This document shows, one piece after another, positions 15,828 to 23,870 of a stretch of 46,561 nucleotides of DNA (the first letter of the stretch is position 1; each line of letters begins with the position of its first letter). The translations under genes were made by a program, and so were the position numbers. The notes under the pieces are model-generated. The model worked only from the letters and a program-made list of their open reading frames with translations. It made no database searches and was not told the DNA's origin. This DNA comes from Verrucomicrobiota bacterium (GTDB lineage: Bacteria; Verrucomicrobiota; Verrucomicrobiia; Limisphaerales; J093), in the NCBI GenBank assembly GCA_022710935.1, contig JAKLFY010000049.1, forward strand, positions 1 to 46,561, written 5' to 3'.

Positions 15828-16583
15828 ATGGCAGCCATTGGCCGATTTCAGAAGGGCGACGAGGTGTTTTATGCCAAGGTCGTCGACGGCGAGTTGTACC
15901 GACTGCTCGGCGACGTTTTCGGGTCTCCGTCCTTCGAGAAGAAACCGGTATCGCCCAAAGGGGTGAAGACGCTGGTGCCGGTTGTTCCCTCGAAAGTGAT
16001 CGCGGTGGGGCTGAACTATGCCGATCATGCGCGGGAGAGCGGCAAGCCGCTGCCCAAGGAGCCGCTGTTCTGGCTCAAGGCTCCGACCTCGCTCATTGCG
16101 GATGGCGCCAAGATCGAGATTCCGTTTCCGTCGCATCGGGTCGATTTCGAGGCGGAGCTGGCGATTGTGATCGGCCGGCGTGTGCGCAACGTCACGCCCG
16201 CGGCGGCGGCCCGGTACATCTTCGGCTACACGGCGGCGCAGGACATCAGCGATCGGACGATTCAGAACGCGGAAAGCCAGTGGGCGCGCTGCAAGTCGTT
16301 CGACACCTTCACTCCGGTCGGCCCGTATGTGGAAACGAAGATCGATCCGCACGATCTGACCATTCAGCTCTTTCAGAACGGGCAGTTACGGCAGAACTCG
16401 AACACCAGCCAGCTCCTCTTCAACTGCTACCGGCTCGTCAGCTTTATCTCAACCAACCTGACCCTGCTCCCTGGGGACTTGATCCTGACCGGCACGCCCA
16501 GCGGCGTGGGCCCGATCGAGTCGGGCGACCGGCTCGAGGTCCGCATCCAAGGCCTGGCCCCGCTGGTCAACACCGTCAAGTGA
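15828..16583 (+). CDS. Fumarylacetoacetate hydrolase family protein
   Basis: A 251-residue soluble FAH-superfamily enzyme. The core signature is intact: KVIAVGLNYADHARE, then VDFEAELAIVIGRRVRNV, which supplies the metal-binding glutamates. The third metal ligand is the Asp in AAQDISDRT, and the closing block is LLPGDLILTGTPSGVGP. Members hydrolyse, decarboxylate or isomerise beta-keto acids in aromatic or sugar-acid catabolism (for example HpcE-, YcgM- or lyase-type). The substrate cannot be told from sequence and no catabolic genes flank it. It lies 8 bp upstream of proS, so the two may be cotranscribed. Confidence 0.85.
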   Translation: MAAIGRFQKGDEVFYAKVVDGELYRLLGDVFGSPSFEKKPVSPKGVKTLVPVVPSKVIAVGLNYADHARESGKPLPKEPLFWLKAPTSLIADGAKIEIPFPSHRVDFEAELAIVIGRRVRNVTPAAAARYIFGYTAAQDISDRTIQNAESQWARCKSFDTFTPVGPYVETKIDPHDLTIQLFQNGQLRQNSNTSQLLFNCYRLVSFISTNLTLLPGDLILTGTPSGVGPIESGDRLEVRIQGLAPLVNTVK

Positions 16584-16591
16584 GCAGGGCC

Positions 16592-18364
16592 ATGCGCTGG
16601 ACGTCCACCTTCATCCCCACCCTCAAGGAGAATCCGGCTGACGCGGAGATTGTCTCCCATCAGTTGCTGGTTCGCGCCGGGCTGGTGCGCAAGCTCACGG
16701 GGGGGCTCTACACGTTCCTGCCGATGGGCTTGCGGGCGCTGCGCAAGATCGAGCGGATCGTGCGCGAAGAGATGAACCGGGCGGGGGCCATCGAGGTGCT
16801 CATGCCCGCGCTGCAGCCCCCGGACATCTGGCAGCAGAGCGGACGCTACGTCTCGGCGCGCGAGGTTCTTTACAAGGTGCGGGACCGGGCCAACAAGGAA
16901 TGGCTGCTCGGCCCCACGCACGAGGAGGTGATCACCACCCTTGTCGCCGGCGAGATCAGCTCCTACCGCCAACTGCCGCGCAACTTCTACCAGATTCAAA
17001 CCAAGTTCCGCGATGAAATCCGCCCGCGCTTCGGCCTGATGCGCGCCAAGGAGTTCATCATGAAGGACGCCTACAGCTTCGACGTCAGCGACGAAGCCGC
17101 GCAGGCCAGTTACCAGAAGATGTACGACGCCTACGCGCGCATTTTCCACCGCTGCGGCCTCCGGGCCATGCCGGTCGAGGCCGATACCGGGGTGATTGGA
17201 GGCAAATTCTCGCACGAGTTCATGGTCCCGGCCGAATCGGGCGAAAACGAGGTCGTCTACTGCGAATCGGGCGGGTACGCCGCGAACATCGAAAAGGCGG
17301 CCAGCCGCGGACCGCTGGTCCCAACGCCCCAAAGCAACAGCGGACCGGCGCTCGAGAAGTTCCCGACGCCGGGCGTGGTCACGATCGAGGCGCTGAGCCG
17401 GGCGCCGCACCGCGTGGCGCCCCACCAGCAGATCAAGACCCTGGTCTATGTGGTCGAGAGCAAGCTGACGCTTGTGCTTCTGCGCGGAGACGATCAGCTC
17501 AACGAGGCCAAGCTCGCCGGCGCGCTCGGCACCAACCAGCTCCGCCCGGCAACCGCCGACGAGATCGCGCCCGTGCTGGGGGCGCATCCGGGCAGCCTGG
17601 GCGCGATCGCGGACACCCTCAAAGCCGAGGCCGCCTCCCTGCCTGTGTATGCGGACGAGGCGTTGCGGGGCGCGGGGGGCATGACCACCGGCGCGAACGA
17701 GGACGGTTACCATTTTCGCCACGTCCAGATCGAGCGCGATATCCGGGTGACCCGCTGGGCGGACCTGCGCACCGTCCAGGCGGGCGAGCTGTGCGTCGCG
17801 AGCGGCCAGCCGCTCAAGGTCCGGCGCGCCATCGAGGTGGGCCACGTTTTCAAACTGGGCACCAAGTACAGCGAGAAACTCAACGCCCTGTACCTGGACG
17901 AATCGGGGACGCAACACCCGTGCGTGATGGGCTGTTACGGCATCGGCGTCACGCGCACCCTCCAGGCGGTCATCGAACAATCCCACGATAAAGACGGCAT
18001 CATCTGGCCGCTCTCCGTCGCCCCGTTCGAGGTTTGCATCACCCCGCTCAGCGTCGCGCCCGACAGCCCGGTCATGCAGTGCGCGGAGCGCATCTATGCA
18101 GCCCTCATCGAGGCCGGGATCGAGGTGATTCTTGACGACCGCGACGATCGTCCGGGGGTGAAATTCAAAGACGCCGATCTGGTGGGTTTTCCGCTCCGGG
18201 TGGCTGTGGGCGAGAAATCCCTGGCGCGGGGCGAAATCGAGCTCAAACCGCGCGGCGGCGCCGTCGCGCCGGTCAAGACCGAGTTCGCGGTTGAAGCCGT
18301 CCGGACGTGGCTCGAGACCGCGCGGGCTGACTTCAGAATCTCAAATCTCAAATCTCAGATTTGA
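16592..18364 (+). CDS. proS: Prolyl-tRNA synthetase (bacterial type)
   Basis: A 590-residue class II synthetase charging tRNA-Pro. Motif 1 region TGGLYTFLPMGLRALRKIE, motif 2 QIQTKFRDEIRPRFGLMRAKEF, and motif 3 CYGIGVTRTLQAV are all present. The roughly 180-residue insertion (about 230-410) is the editing domain of the bacterial long form, and the anticodon-binding domain closes the protein (GIEVILDDRDDRPGVKFKDADLVGFPLRV). Start MRWTSTFIPT fits the family; the frame is open far upstream but non-homologous. The last codons (SNLKSQI) are read from the left arm of an AT-rich palindrome, and the stop lies in its loop. Confidence 0.95.
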   Translation: MRWTSTFIPTLKENPADAEIVSHQLLVRAGLVRKLTGGLYTFLPMGLRALRKIERIVREEMNRAGAIEVLMPALQPPDIWQQSGRYVSAREVLYKVRDRANKEWLLGPTHEEVITTLVAGEISSYRQLPRNFYQIQTKFRDEIRPRFGLMRAKEFIMKDAYSFDVSDEAAQASYQKMYDAYARIFHRCGLRAMPVEADTGVIGGKFSHEFMVPAESGENEVVYCESGGYAANIEKAASRGPLVPTPQSNSGPALEKFPTPGVVTIEALSRAPHRVAPHQQIKTLVYVVESKLTLVLLRGDDQLNEAKLAGALGTNQLRPATADEIAPVLGAHPGSLGAIADTLKAEAASLPVYADEALRGAGGMTTGANEDGYHFRHVQIERDIRVTRWADLRTVQAGELCVASGQPLKVRRAIEVGHVFKLGTKYSEKLNALYLDESGTQHPCVMGCYGIGVTRTLQAVIEQSHDKDGIIWPLSVAPFEVCITPLSVAPDSPVMQCAERIYAALIEAGIEVILDDRDDRPGVKFKDADLVGFPLRVAVGEKSLARGEIELKPRGGAVAPVKTEFAVEAVRTWLETARADFRISNLKSQI

Positions 18365-18382
18365 AATTTGAGATTTGAGATT
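18337..18382. terminator. AT-rich palindrome overlapping the proS stop
   Basis: A perfect 17-bp inverted repeat (AATCTCAAATCTCAAAT and its complement) around a 12-nt loop that contains the proS TGA. The arms are built from repeated AAATCTC units. It can form a hairpin in the proS transcript and may act as a terminator or 3' stabiliser, but there is no clear U tract. The 18385-18508 gap that follows has no other feature I can support. Confidence 0.5.
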
Positions 18383-18508
18383 TAAGGCCGTCGGTTCACG
18401 GGAGGGCGCTGTGCGAGGAGACGCACAGTTGCCAGGGGCGATCCGGGTCAACTAGTGTTTGACAGAAAACCGGGCTCGGTTTAGCAAGAAGCAACGTCGC
18501 CCAGAGCA

Positions 18509-19399
18509 ATGACCAGAAGCCTTATGAAAACACGATGCAACCCGCGTGGCGGTTTTACGCTCATCGAACTGCTGGTGGTGATCGCGATTATCGCCATCTT
18601 GGCGGGGATGCTGCTGCCGGCCTTGTCCAAGGCCAAGACCAAGTCCCAGGGCATCTTTTGCATGAACAACGGCAAGCAGATGATGTTGTCGATCGCGCTG
18701 TACTCGCAGGACTACGACGACCTGTTGCCGCCGAACCCGGACGATGGGAACACGACCCCCGGCTACGCGTGGGTGGGCGGACAGGCGGGCAGGGGCGGCG
18801 CTCAGGAATTCAACACGGACATTCTGCGTGACCCGACGCGCTCGCTGCTTGTGCCTTACAATGGCGGATCGGTCACGCTGTACAAGTGCCCAGCCGACAA
18901 GCGAATTGGGACCTACCAGGGCAACGATGCCACTCAGCGCGGCAAGAAGGTGCCCGCGGCCCGGACGTTCGCGATGAACCAGGCGGTTGGCACGTATCCT
19001 TACGAGGCCGGATGCAGAATGTCCGTCCACGGCCCATGGCTGAACTCGACGTCCGGGGGCCATTCGCGCGGCCAACGCTGGTTCACGTATGGAAAGAACT
19101 CGGACTTTATCAATCCGGGGGCGGCCAACACGTGGGTTCTCATCGATGAGGATGCTGACAGTTTGAATGACGCCGCGTTCGCCGTGGGCTGCCTGACACC
19201 GCGATGGATCGATTGGGTGGGCACCTACCACAACATGGCTTGCGGCTTCGCATTCGCTGACAGGCATTCCGAGATCCACCGATGGCGGCAGCCGGACACC
19301 AAGGTTTACAGGGGCAACACCGCCCAGATCACGCCCAAGAATTCGTCCGATTGGCAATGGATCGCCGAACGGACCTCCGCCAGAATCCCGGGCAAGTAA
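18509..19399 (+). CDS. Prepilin-type (DUF1559-like) exported protein
   Basis: A 296-residue type II pseudopilin-like protein. After a short basic leader, [20 protein letters not shown] gives the prepilin peptidase site (after Gly) and the hydrophobic helix. [20 protein letters not shown] follows, as in the large families of Verrucomicrobia, Planctomycetes and Lentisphaerae. Near the C-terminus the processing-associated H-X9-DG motif reads [12 protein letters not shown], so the Gly is replaced by Arg. Function of the group is unknown; no secretion or pilus genes flank this copy. ATG at 18524 is an alternative start. A strong terminator follows. Confidence 0.85.
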   Translation: MTRSLMKTRCNPRGGFTLIELLVVIAIIAILAGMLLPALSKAKTKSQGIFCMNNGKQMMLSIALYSQDYDDLLPPNPDDGNTTPGYAWVGGQAGRGGAQEFNTDILRDPTRSLLVPYNGGSVTLYKCPADKRIGTYQGNDATQRGKKVPAARTFAMNQAVGTYPYEAGCRMSVHGPWLNSTSGGHSRGQRWFTYGKNSDFINPGAANTWVLIDEDADSLNDAAFAVGCLTPRWIDWVGTYHNMACGFAFADRHSEIHRWRQPDTKVYRGNTAQITPKNSSDWQWIAERTSARIPGK

Positions 19400-19429
19400 C
19401 CCGACTTCCGGACAATCGCTTCCAAAGCA

Positions 19430-19467
19430 CGCCGGACGGTCCGCGGACCGCCCGGCGTTGTATTTTT
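19430..19467 (+). terminator. Rho-independent terminator after the prepilin gene
   Basis: A GC-rich stem-loop (CGCCGG..GGTCC-GC-GGACC..CCGGCG) is directly followed by TTGTATTTTT. It begins about 30 nt after the stop codon. The remaining gap to tgt holds a TGGCAAAACCGCC / GGGCGGTTTTGC pair (about 19512 and 19632) and the 76-bp repeat. Confidence 0.8.
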
Positions 19468-19646
19468 GGCGAGGCTTCGCCAGACCGAAGCGGCGGGTGA
19501 ACAACGCGTCTGGCAAAACCGCCTAAACACTATGGACCTCAGTGATTTGCACAAGCAGGAGAACGCAACTAAGTCGATAAGCGTGTGCTTGGTTTGGAAG
19601 GTGCCGTCCTCGCGTAAGTCCTTCCCTCGCAGGGCGGTTTTGCTTT

Positions 19647-19722
19647 GCTAGCGCGCATGAGTGCACCTTTCGATGACATCGGCTCCGCGTTCTTCATAAG
19701 TCGGTGAGAAACGCGCGCTAGC
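19647..19722. repeat. 76-bp TIR repeat (family B), copy 1
   Basis: The element is bounded by a perfect 10-bp terminal inverted repeat, GCTAGCGCGC / GCGCGCTAGC. A second 76-bp copy in inverse orientation is at 42865-42940 (70 of 76 identical by eye) and a diverged relative is at 36650-36720. The interior includes GATGACATCGGCTCCGCG. It ends 14 bp before the tgt start. The size and ends resemble a MITE, but I see no target-site duplication. Confidence 0.8.
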
Positions 19723-19736
19723 CGTGCTGAAAGCTT

Positions 19737-20906
19737 GTGACGAACGCCGTTTTCGGGCTTGATCGGCCCGTGTTTGAGCTCGTCCAGACCGATCCCGCTT
19801 CGAAGGCGAGGCTCGGGCGTTTGACCACCGCCCGCGGGGTGATCGACACGCCGGTGTTCATGCCGGTCGGCACCCAGGCCAGCGTGAAGGCGCTCGATCC
19901 GCGCGAACTGCGCGAGATGGGCACCCAGATCATCCTCGGCAACACCTACCACCTCAGCATCCGGCCCGGACTCGAAATCATCGAGGCCGCCGGCGGCCTG
20001 CATCGGTTCATGGCTTGGGACGGACCGATCCTGACCGACAGCGGCGGTTTCCAGGTGTTCAGCCTGGCCAAGATCCGCAAGGTCAAGGCCCATGGCGTCG
20101 AGTTCCGCTCGCATCTCGACGGCTCGCCGCTGTTCCTCGGGCCGAAGGAGGCGATGGCGATCCAGCGCGCGCTCGGCTCGGACATCGCAATGGTCTTCGA
20201 CGAATGCCCGCCGCACGACGCGCCGGCCAAGGAACAACGCCTCGCTGTCGAGCGCACCATTCGCTGGGCGCGCGAGTGCCGCGAGCAGCCGCGGTCCCCC
20301 GGGCAACTGGTCTTTGGCATCGTCCAGGGAGGCGCCAACGCGGCTTTGCGCGAGGAATGCGCCCGCGCAATCACAGCCCTGGATTTCGACGGCTACGCCA
20401 TCGGCGGGGTCAGCGTGGGCGAACCCGAGCCGGAGATGCTGCGGGCCATCGAGTTCGCCGAGCCTTTTCTTCCTTCCGGGAAGGCGCGCTACGCGATGGG
20501 CCTGGGCACCCCGGCGCAGATGGTCGAGTTGGTCGCGCGCGGTGTGGACATGTTCGACTGCGTGTTGCCGACGCGGGTGGCCCGCAACGGCACCGCGTTC
20601 ACGCGCGAAGGCACGTTCGCGATCAAGGGCGGCGCCTGCAAGGCGGAGGTGCGCCCGATTGACGAGCGCTGCGGTTGTTTCGCCTGCAGGCATTTCAGCC
20701 GGGCCTACGTCCGACATCTGCTCAACGTGAACGAGATCCTCGGTCTGCGGCTGGTCAGCATCCACAATTCGCACTTCTATCTCCACGTGATGCGCGAGAT
20801 CCGCGCCCACCTGGCCGCCGGAACGTTCGGCGATTACCGGCGCGACTTCCTCGCCCACTACGTCCCGACCCGGCGCGTGCTCGCTGCCCGCCAGACGGAG
20901 GGCTGA
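19737..20906 (+). CDS. tgt: tRNA-guanine transglycosylase (queuine/preQ1 incorporation)
   Basis: A 389-residue TIM-barrel enzyme that exchanges G34 for preQ1 in tRNAs with GUN anticodons. Landmarks are TPVFMPVGTQASVKAL, the Asp general acid/base block ILTDSGGFQVFSL, IGGVSVGEP, the nucleophile segment DMFDCVLPTRVARNG, and the zinc site CGCFACRHFSRAYVRHL with a following His. Start is GTG; there is no good ATG near the N-terminus, and the repeat element lies immediately upstream. It is followed after 7 bp by the CPBP gene and so may head an operon with it, thiL, tsaE and tsaB, a run rich in tRNA-modification genes. Confidence 0.95.
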   Translation: MTNAVFGLDRPVFELVQTDPASKARLGRLTTARGVIDTPVFMPVGTQASVKALDPRELREMGTQIILGNTYHLSIRPGLEIIEAAGGLHRFMAWDGPILTDSGGFQVFSLAKIRKVKAHGVEFRSHLDGSPLFLGPKEAMAIQRALGSDIAMVFDECPPHDAPAKEQRLAVERTIRWARECREQPRSPGQLVFGIVQGGANAALREECARAITALDFDGYAIGGVSVGEPEPEMLRAIEFAEPFLPSGKARYAMGLGTPAQMVELVARGVDMFDCVLPTRVARNGTAFTREGTFAIKGGACKAEVRPIDERCGCFACRHFSRAYVRHLLNVNEILGLRLVSIHNSHFYLHVMREIRAHLAAGTFGDYRRDFLAHYVPTRRVLAARQTEG

Positions 20907-20913
20907 CCGCTCT

Positions 20914-21627
20914 ATGCTGCCCCGCCAAGACTGGAAACTGGAGTCGGTCCTCCGCCTGCTCATGATCCTGTTTCTCGGGCTGGCCACGGTGGGGTTGGTG
21001 AGCAACCTCGCGGACCGGCTGGCCGGAGGGGAACCCGACGAGGCGCGTCAGGCCCTGGTCGGGCTGATCGGGACGATGGTGTTTCAGGTCGTGGCGCTGG
21101 GCGCCGTGGGATGGTTTGTGCGGGAGAACCGGACCACCTGGGGCGCGGCATTCGGTCTGGGGGATGGCCGGTTGGCCTGGCTGGCCCTGGTGGCCGTCGC
21201 CGCCACTGTGGCCGTGTTCCCGATCAGTTTGGCGCTGATGTGGGTGTCGCAGAAGGTGATGACGTTGCTGTCGCTCGAGGTTGTGGCGCAACCCACCGTG
21301 CAGGCACTCGAGGCCGTAACCTCGATCGGGCAGAAGCTTCTGTTTGGGGCGATGGCGGTCGTGCTGGCCCCGGTGGTCGAGGAAGTGGTGTTCCGCGGCA
21401 TTCTCTATCCGACCATCAAGGAACTTGGATACCCGCGCGCGGCTCTCTGGCTGACGGCGTTCGTCTTTGCCTTGACTCACGCCAACGCGGTGACGTTTCT
21501 GTCGTTGATGTTTTTTGCCGTGCTGTTGACGCTCTTGTACGAGCAGACCGGCTCGCTCTGGGCGCCGATTGGCGCCCATGGCCTGTTTAATCTCGCCAAT
21601 TTCACGTGGCTGCTTGCCGGAGGATGA
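20914..21627 (+). CDS. CPBP-family intramembrane metalloprotease
   Basis: A 237-residue membrane protein with about six helices. The ABI/CPBP motifs are intact: motif 1 EEVVFRGILYPTIKE (glutamates and Arg), motif 2 FVFALTHAN (His), and motif 3 HGLFNLANF (His and Asn). Such proteins are Rce1-like glutamate proteases; bacterial members are linked to bacteriocin immunity or processing, but most have unknown substrates. The stop overlaps the thiL start (ATGA), so it belongs to the tgt-thiL-tsaE-tsaB run. Confidence 0.85.
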   Translation: MLPRQDWKLESVLRLLMILFLGLATVGLVSNLADRLAGGEPDEARQALVGLIGTMVFQVVALGAVGWFVRENRTTWGAAFGLGDGRLAWLALVAVAATVAVFPISLALMWVSQKVMTLLSLEVVAQPTVQALEAVTSIGQKLLFGAMAVVLAPVVEEVVFRGILYPTIKELGYPRAALWLTAFVFALTHANAVTFLSLMFFAVLLTLLYEQTGSLWAPIGAHGLFNLANFTWLLAGG

Positions 21628-22556
21628 ACGAGTTCGAATTGATCAGGCGCCTGACGCGCGACCTGCCGCGTCCCCCTCGAGTGGTGGTCGGCGCGGGCGA
21701 TGACTGCGCGGTTCTCGACCTCGGGTTGCCGGACCGCTGGGTCCTGTTCAAGACCGACGCGGTGGTGGAGGGCGTCCACTTCGACGCGGACGCCCTGCCC
21801 GAGCAGATCGGGCACAAGGCCCTGGCCCGGTGTTTGAGCGACGTGGCTGCCATGGGCGGCGAAGCGTCGAGCGCGCTGATCACCCTTGGGCTGCCGACGG
21901 CATTCGATGTCGCCCGCATCGAAGGGGTTTACCGGGGGCTGAACGCCCTGGCCGCGCGGCATGGCGTGGCGATTGTGGGGGGTGAAACCACCACCAACCC
22001 CGATCGGCTCCTGCTCTCGGTCTCCCTGCTGGGCACGGTCGAGAAGACCCGCTGCGTCACTCGAGCCGGTGCCAAGCCCGGCGACGCCTTGTTCGTAAGC
22101 GGTGTGTTGGGCGGTTCGTTGCGGGGCCGGCACCTCTGCTTCGAGCCGCGTCTGGCCGAGGCACGCTGGCTGACCGGGCACTTCTCGGTGCATGCGATGA
22201 TCGACCTGAGCGATGGGCTGGCGGGAGACTTGCGCCATCTGCTCGAATCGAGCCAGGTCGGCGCCGAGCTGCTGGCCGCGGCGATCCCAATCAGCCGCGA
22301 GGCGAAACGCGCCGCGCGCGAACGTCCCGACGCCAAGTCCGCCTTGTCAGCCGCGCTGACCGACGGCGAGGATTTCGAGCTGCTTTTCAGCGTTCCGAGC
22401 CGTGACGCCGTGCCGCTGCTCGATGCCTGGAAAGCGCGTTTCCCCGATCTGGGGCTGGCGTGCGTCGGGAAGATCCTTGCGGAGCGCGGAGTGCGGTTGC
22501 GGGATCAACGCGGGGTGCGGCCTTTGGAAGCTCATGGCTACGTTCACTTCGCATAG
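21624..22556 (+). CDS. thiL: Thiamine-monophosphate kinase
   Basis: A 310-residue enzyme that makes thiamine diphosphate from thiamine phosphate and ATP. The N-terminal metal/ATP site GAGDDCAVLDL and LFKTDAVVEGVHF, the DVAAMGGEAS segment, GGETT, and the C-terminal DGEDFELLF are the family blocks. MNEFELIRRL was chosen as start because it couples to the CPBP stop by four bases. Its 3' end overlaps tsaE by 23 bp. Confidence 0.93.
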   Translation: MNEFELIRRLTRDLPRPPRVVVGAGDDCAVLDLGLPDRWVLFKTDAVVEGVHFDADALPEQIGHKALARCLSDVAAMGGEASSALITLGLPTAFDVARIEGVYRGLNALAARHGVAIVGGETTTNPDRLLLSVSLLGTVEKTRCVTRAGAKPGDALFVSGVLGGSLRGRHLCFEPRLAEARWLTGHFSVHAMIDLSDGLAGDLRHLLESSQVGAELLAAAIPISREAKRAARERPDAKSALSAALTDGEDFELLFSVPSRDAVPLLDAWKARFPDLGLACVGKILAERGVRLRDQRGVRPLEAHGYVHFA

Positions 22557-22986
22557 CGCGGTCGAGACCGTCAGCCTGGGGGAGGCGTGGGGACGCGAGG
22601 CGCGCCGGGGTTGGGTGATCGGGTTGTCGGGCGAACTGGGGGCGGGCAAGACTCAATTGGTGAAAGGCCTCGCGCGGGGGCTTGGCGCGATCGAGCGGGT
22701 GCATTCGCCGACGTTCACGCTCGTCAACGAGTACGACAGCGGGCGGCTGGCCTTGTTCCACCTGGATTTGTATCGGCTCGAGACGTGGGCGCAGTTCGAA
22801 AGCGCCGGTCTGGATGAATACCTTTACCAGCCGCCCGGCGTCGCCGTGATCGAGTGGGTCGATAGATGCGATGCCTGGACCGCATCGGGTCTTCTGGCGG
22901 CGCCAGGGCCGTCTTTCAGGCGTGTCTGGATCGAGACGGTTGACGATGCAAGCCGGCGGATACGTTATGAAGATACTGGCGCTTGA
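22534..22986 (+). CDS. tsaE: tRNA t6A synthesis ATPase TsaE
   Basis: A 150-residue P-loop ATPase of the threonylcarbamoyladenosine (t6A) machinery, working with TsaB and TsaD. The Walker A GELGAGKTQLVKG, SPTFTLVNEY, the FHLDLYRLE block and the aromatic VIEWVDR near the C-terminus are diagnostic. The ATG inside the end of thiL gives a normal N-terminus (MATFTSHSAVET). It overlaps tsaB by 20 bp. Confidence 0.92.
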   Translation: MATFTSHSAVETVSLGEAWGREARRGWVIGLSGELGAGKTQLVKGLARGLGAIERVHSPTFTLVNEYDSGRLALFHLDLYRLETWAQFESAGLDEYLYQPPGVAVIEWVDRCDAWTASGLLAAPGPSFRRVWIETVDDASRRIRYEDTGA

Positions 22987-23629
22987 GTTCTCGACCGGCC
23001 ATCGCACGGTGGCGGCCCTCGACACGGAGGCCCTGGACACCGCGCATGTGCCCGCCATCGAGATCGAGGAGGTCCAAGGCCGATCCGTTCGCGCCTGCGC
23101 CATGATCGAGTCCGCGCTGCGCAAGGCCGGTCTTGCGCGCGAATCCGTCGATACCGTGGCGGTTGGACTCGGGCCGGGCAGTTATGCGGGGATTCGATCC
23201 GCCATTGCATTCGCTCTCGGGTGGCACGTGGCGCGCGCCGTTCGCCTGGTCGGCATTTCGAGTGTCGAGTGTCTGGCCGCGGGGCTCGGGGCGAAGGGCG
23301 AGTCAGGGTCCGTTTTGGCCGCGGTCGACGCGCAGCGCGGCGAGTTCTACCTTGCGGGCTACGAACTCGGGCCGACGGGGTGGCGCGAGGTCGAGCCGCT
23401 GCATTTGGCCAGTGGCGAGGAACTCGAGCGGCGGGTTCGCGCAGGCGCCCGCGTTGTCGGCCCGGACATCCCGTCCGGCATCCGCGGCGTGCGGAGGGTC
23501 TATCCGGACGCGGGGATCCTTGCGCGGCTGGCGGTTGACCGCGTGGGGCTTGAGACTGGGGCGCGCCTCGAACCGATTCATTTGCGCCCGGCTCGTTTCG
23601 TCAAGGCGCCGCCGCCGCGGGCTGTGTGA
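22967..23629 (+). CDS. tsaB: tRNA t6A synthesis protein TsaB
   Basis: A 220-residue ASKHA-fold protein that scaffolds TsaD and TsaE in t6A37 formation. MKILALEFST opens the fold; the conserved VAVGLGPGSYAGIRSAIAFALG and the VDAQRGEFYLA block follow. It starts within tsaE. TsaD is not in the window, whereas the TsaC-type partner Sua5 is encoded about 22 kb away. It closes the gene run; a dispersed repeat follows. Confidence 0.92.
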   Translation: MKILALEFSTGHRTVAALDTEALDTAHVPAIEIEEVQGRSVRACAMIESALRKAGLARESVDTVAVGLGPGSYAGIRSAIAFALGWHVARAVRLVGISSVECLAAGLGAKGESGSVLAAVDAQRGEFYLAGYELGPTGWREVEPLHLASGEELERRVRAGARVVGPDIPSGIRGVRRVYPDAGILARLAVDRVGLETGARLEPIHLRPARFVKAPPPRAV

Positions 23630-23651
23630 AGCGCGGGTGAGCGGTTCGAAG

Positions 23652-23790
23652 CGCAGTGTATCTGGAGGTTGTCGGTGGGAATCGAGTTTGCGCCGCGTGG
23701 GGGCACGCGGCCTACAGCGGGAGTCTCCATCCTTTGTAGGCCCGGTGCCCTCACCGGGCGACGGAACACCGCCAACAACCCGATGCACCG
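23652..23790. repeat. Dispersed repeat family A, copy 2
   Basis: The inverted partner of the copy at 14457-14597. Hairpins are GCCGCGTG-GGGG-CACGCGGC (23692-23711) and CCCGGTG-CCCT-CACCGGG (23741-23758). It fills most of the 241-bp gap between tsaB and the isomerase-like gene and may terminate the upstream run. Confidence 0.85.
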
Positions 23791-23870
23791 TCGAAACGAC
23801 AGGCGGAAAATGTGTTGCGCGGCATGTCAAAGACCGGTATGTCTGCCGCCAACATTTAACCAATATCCTT

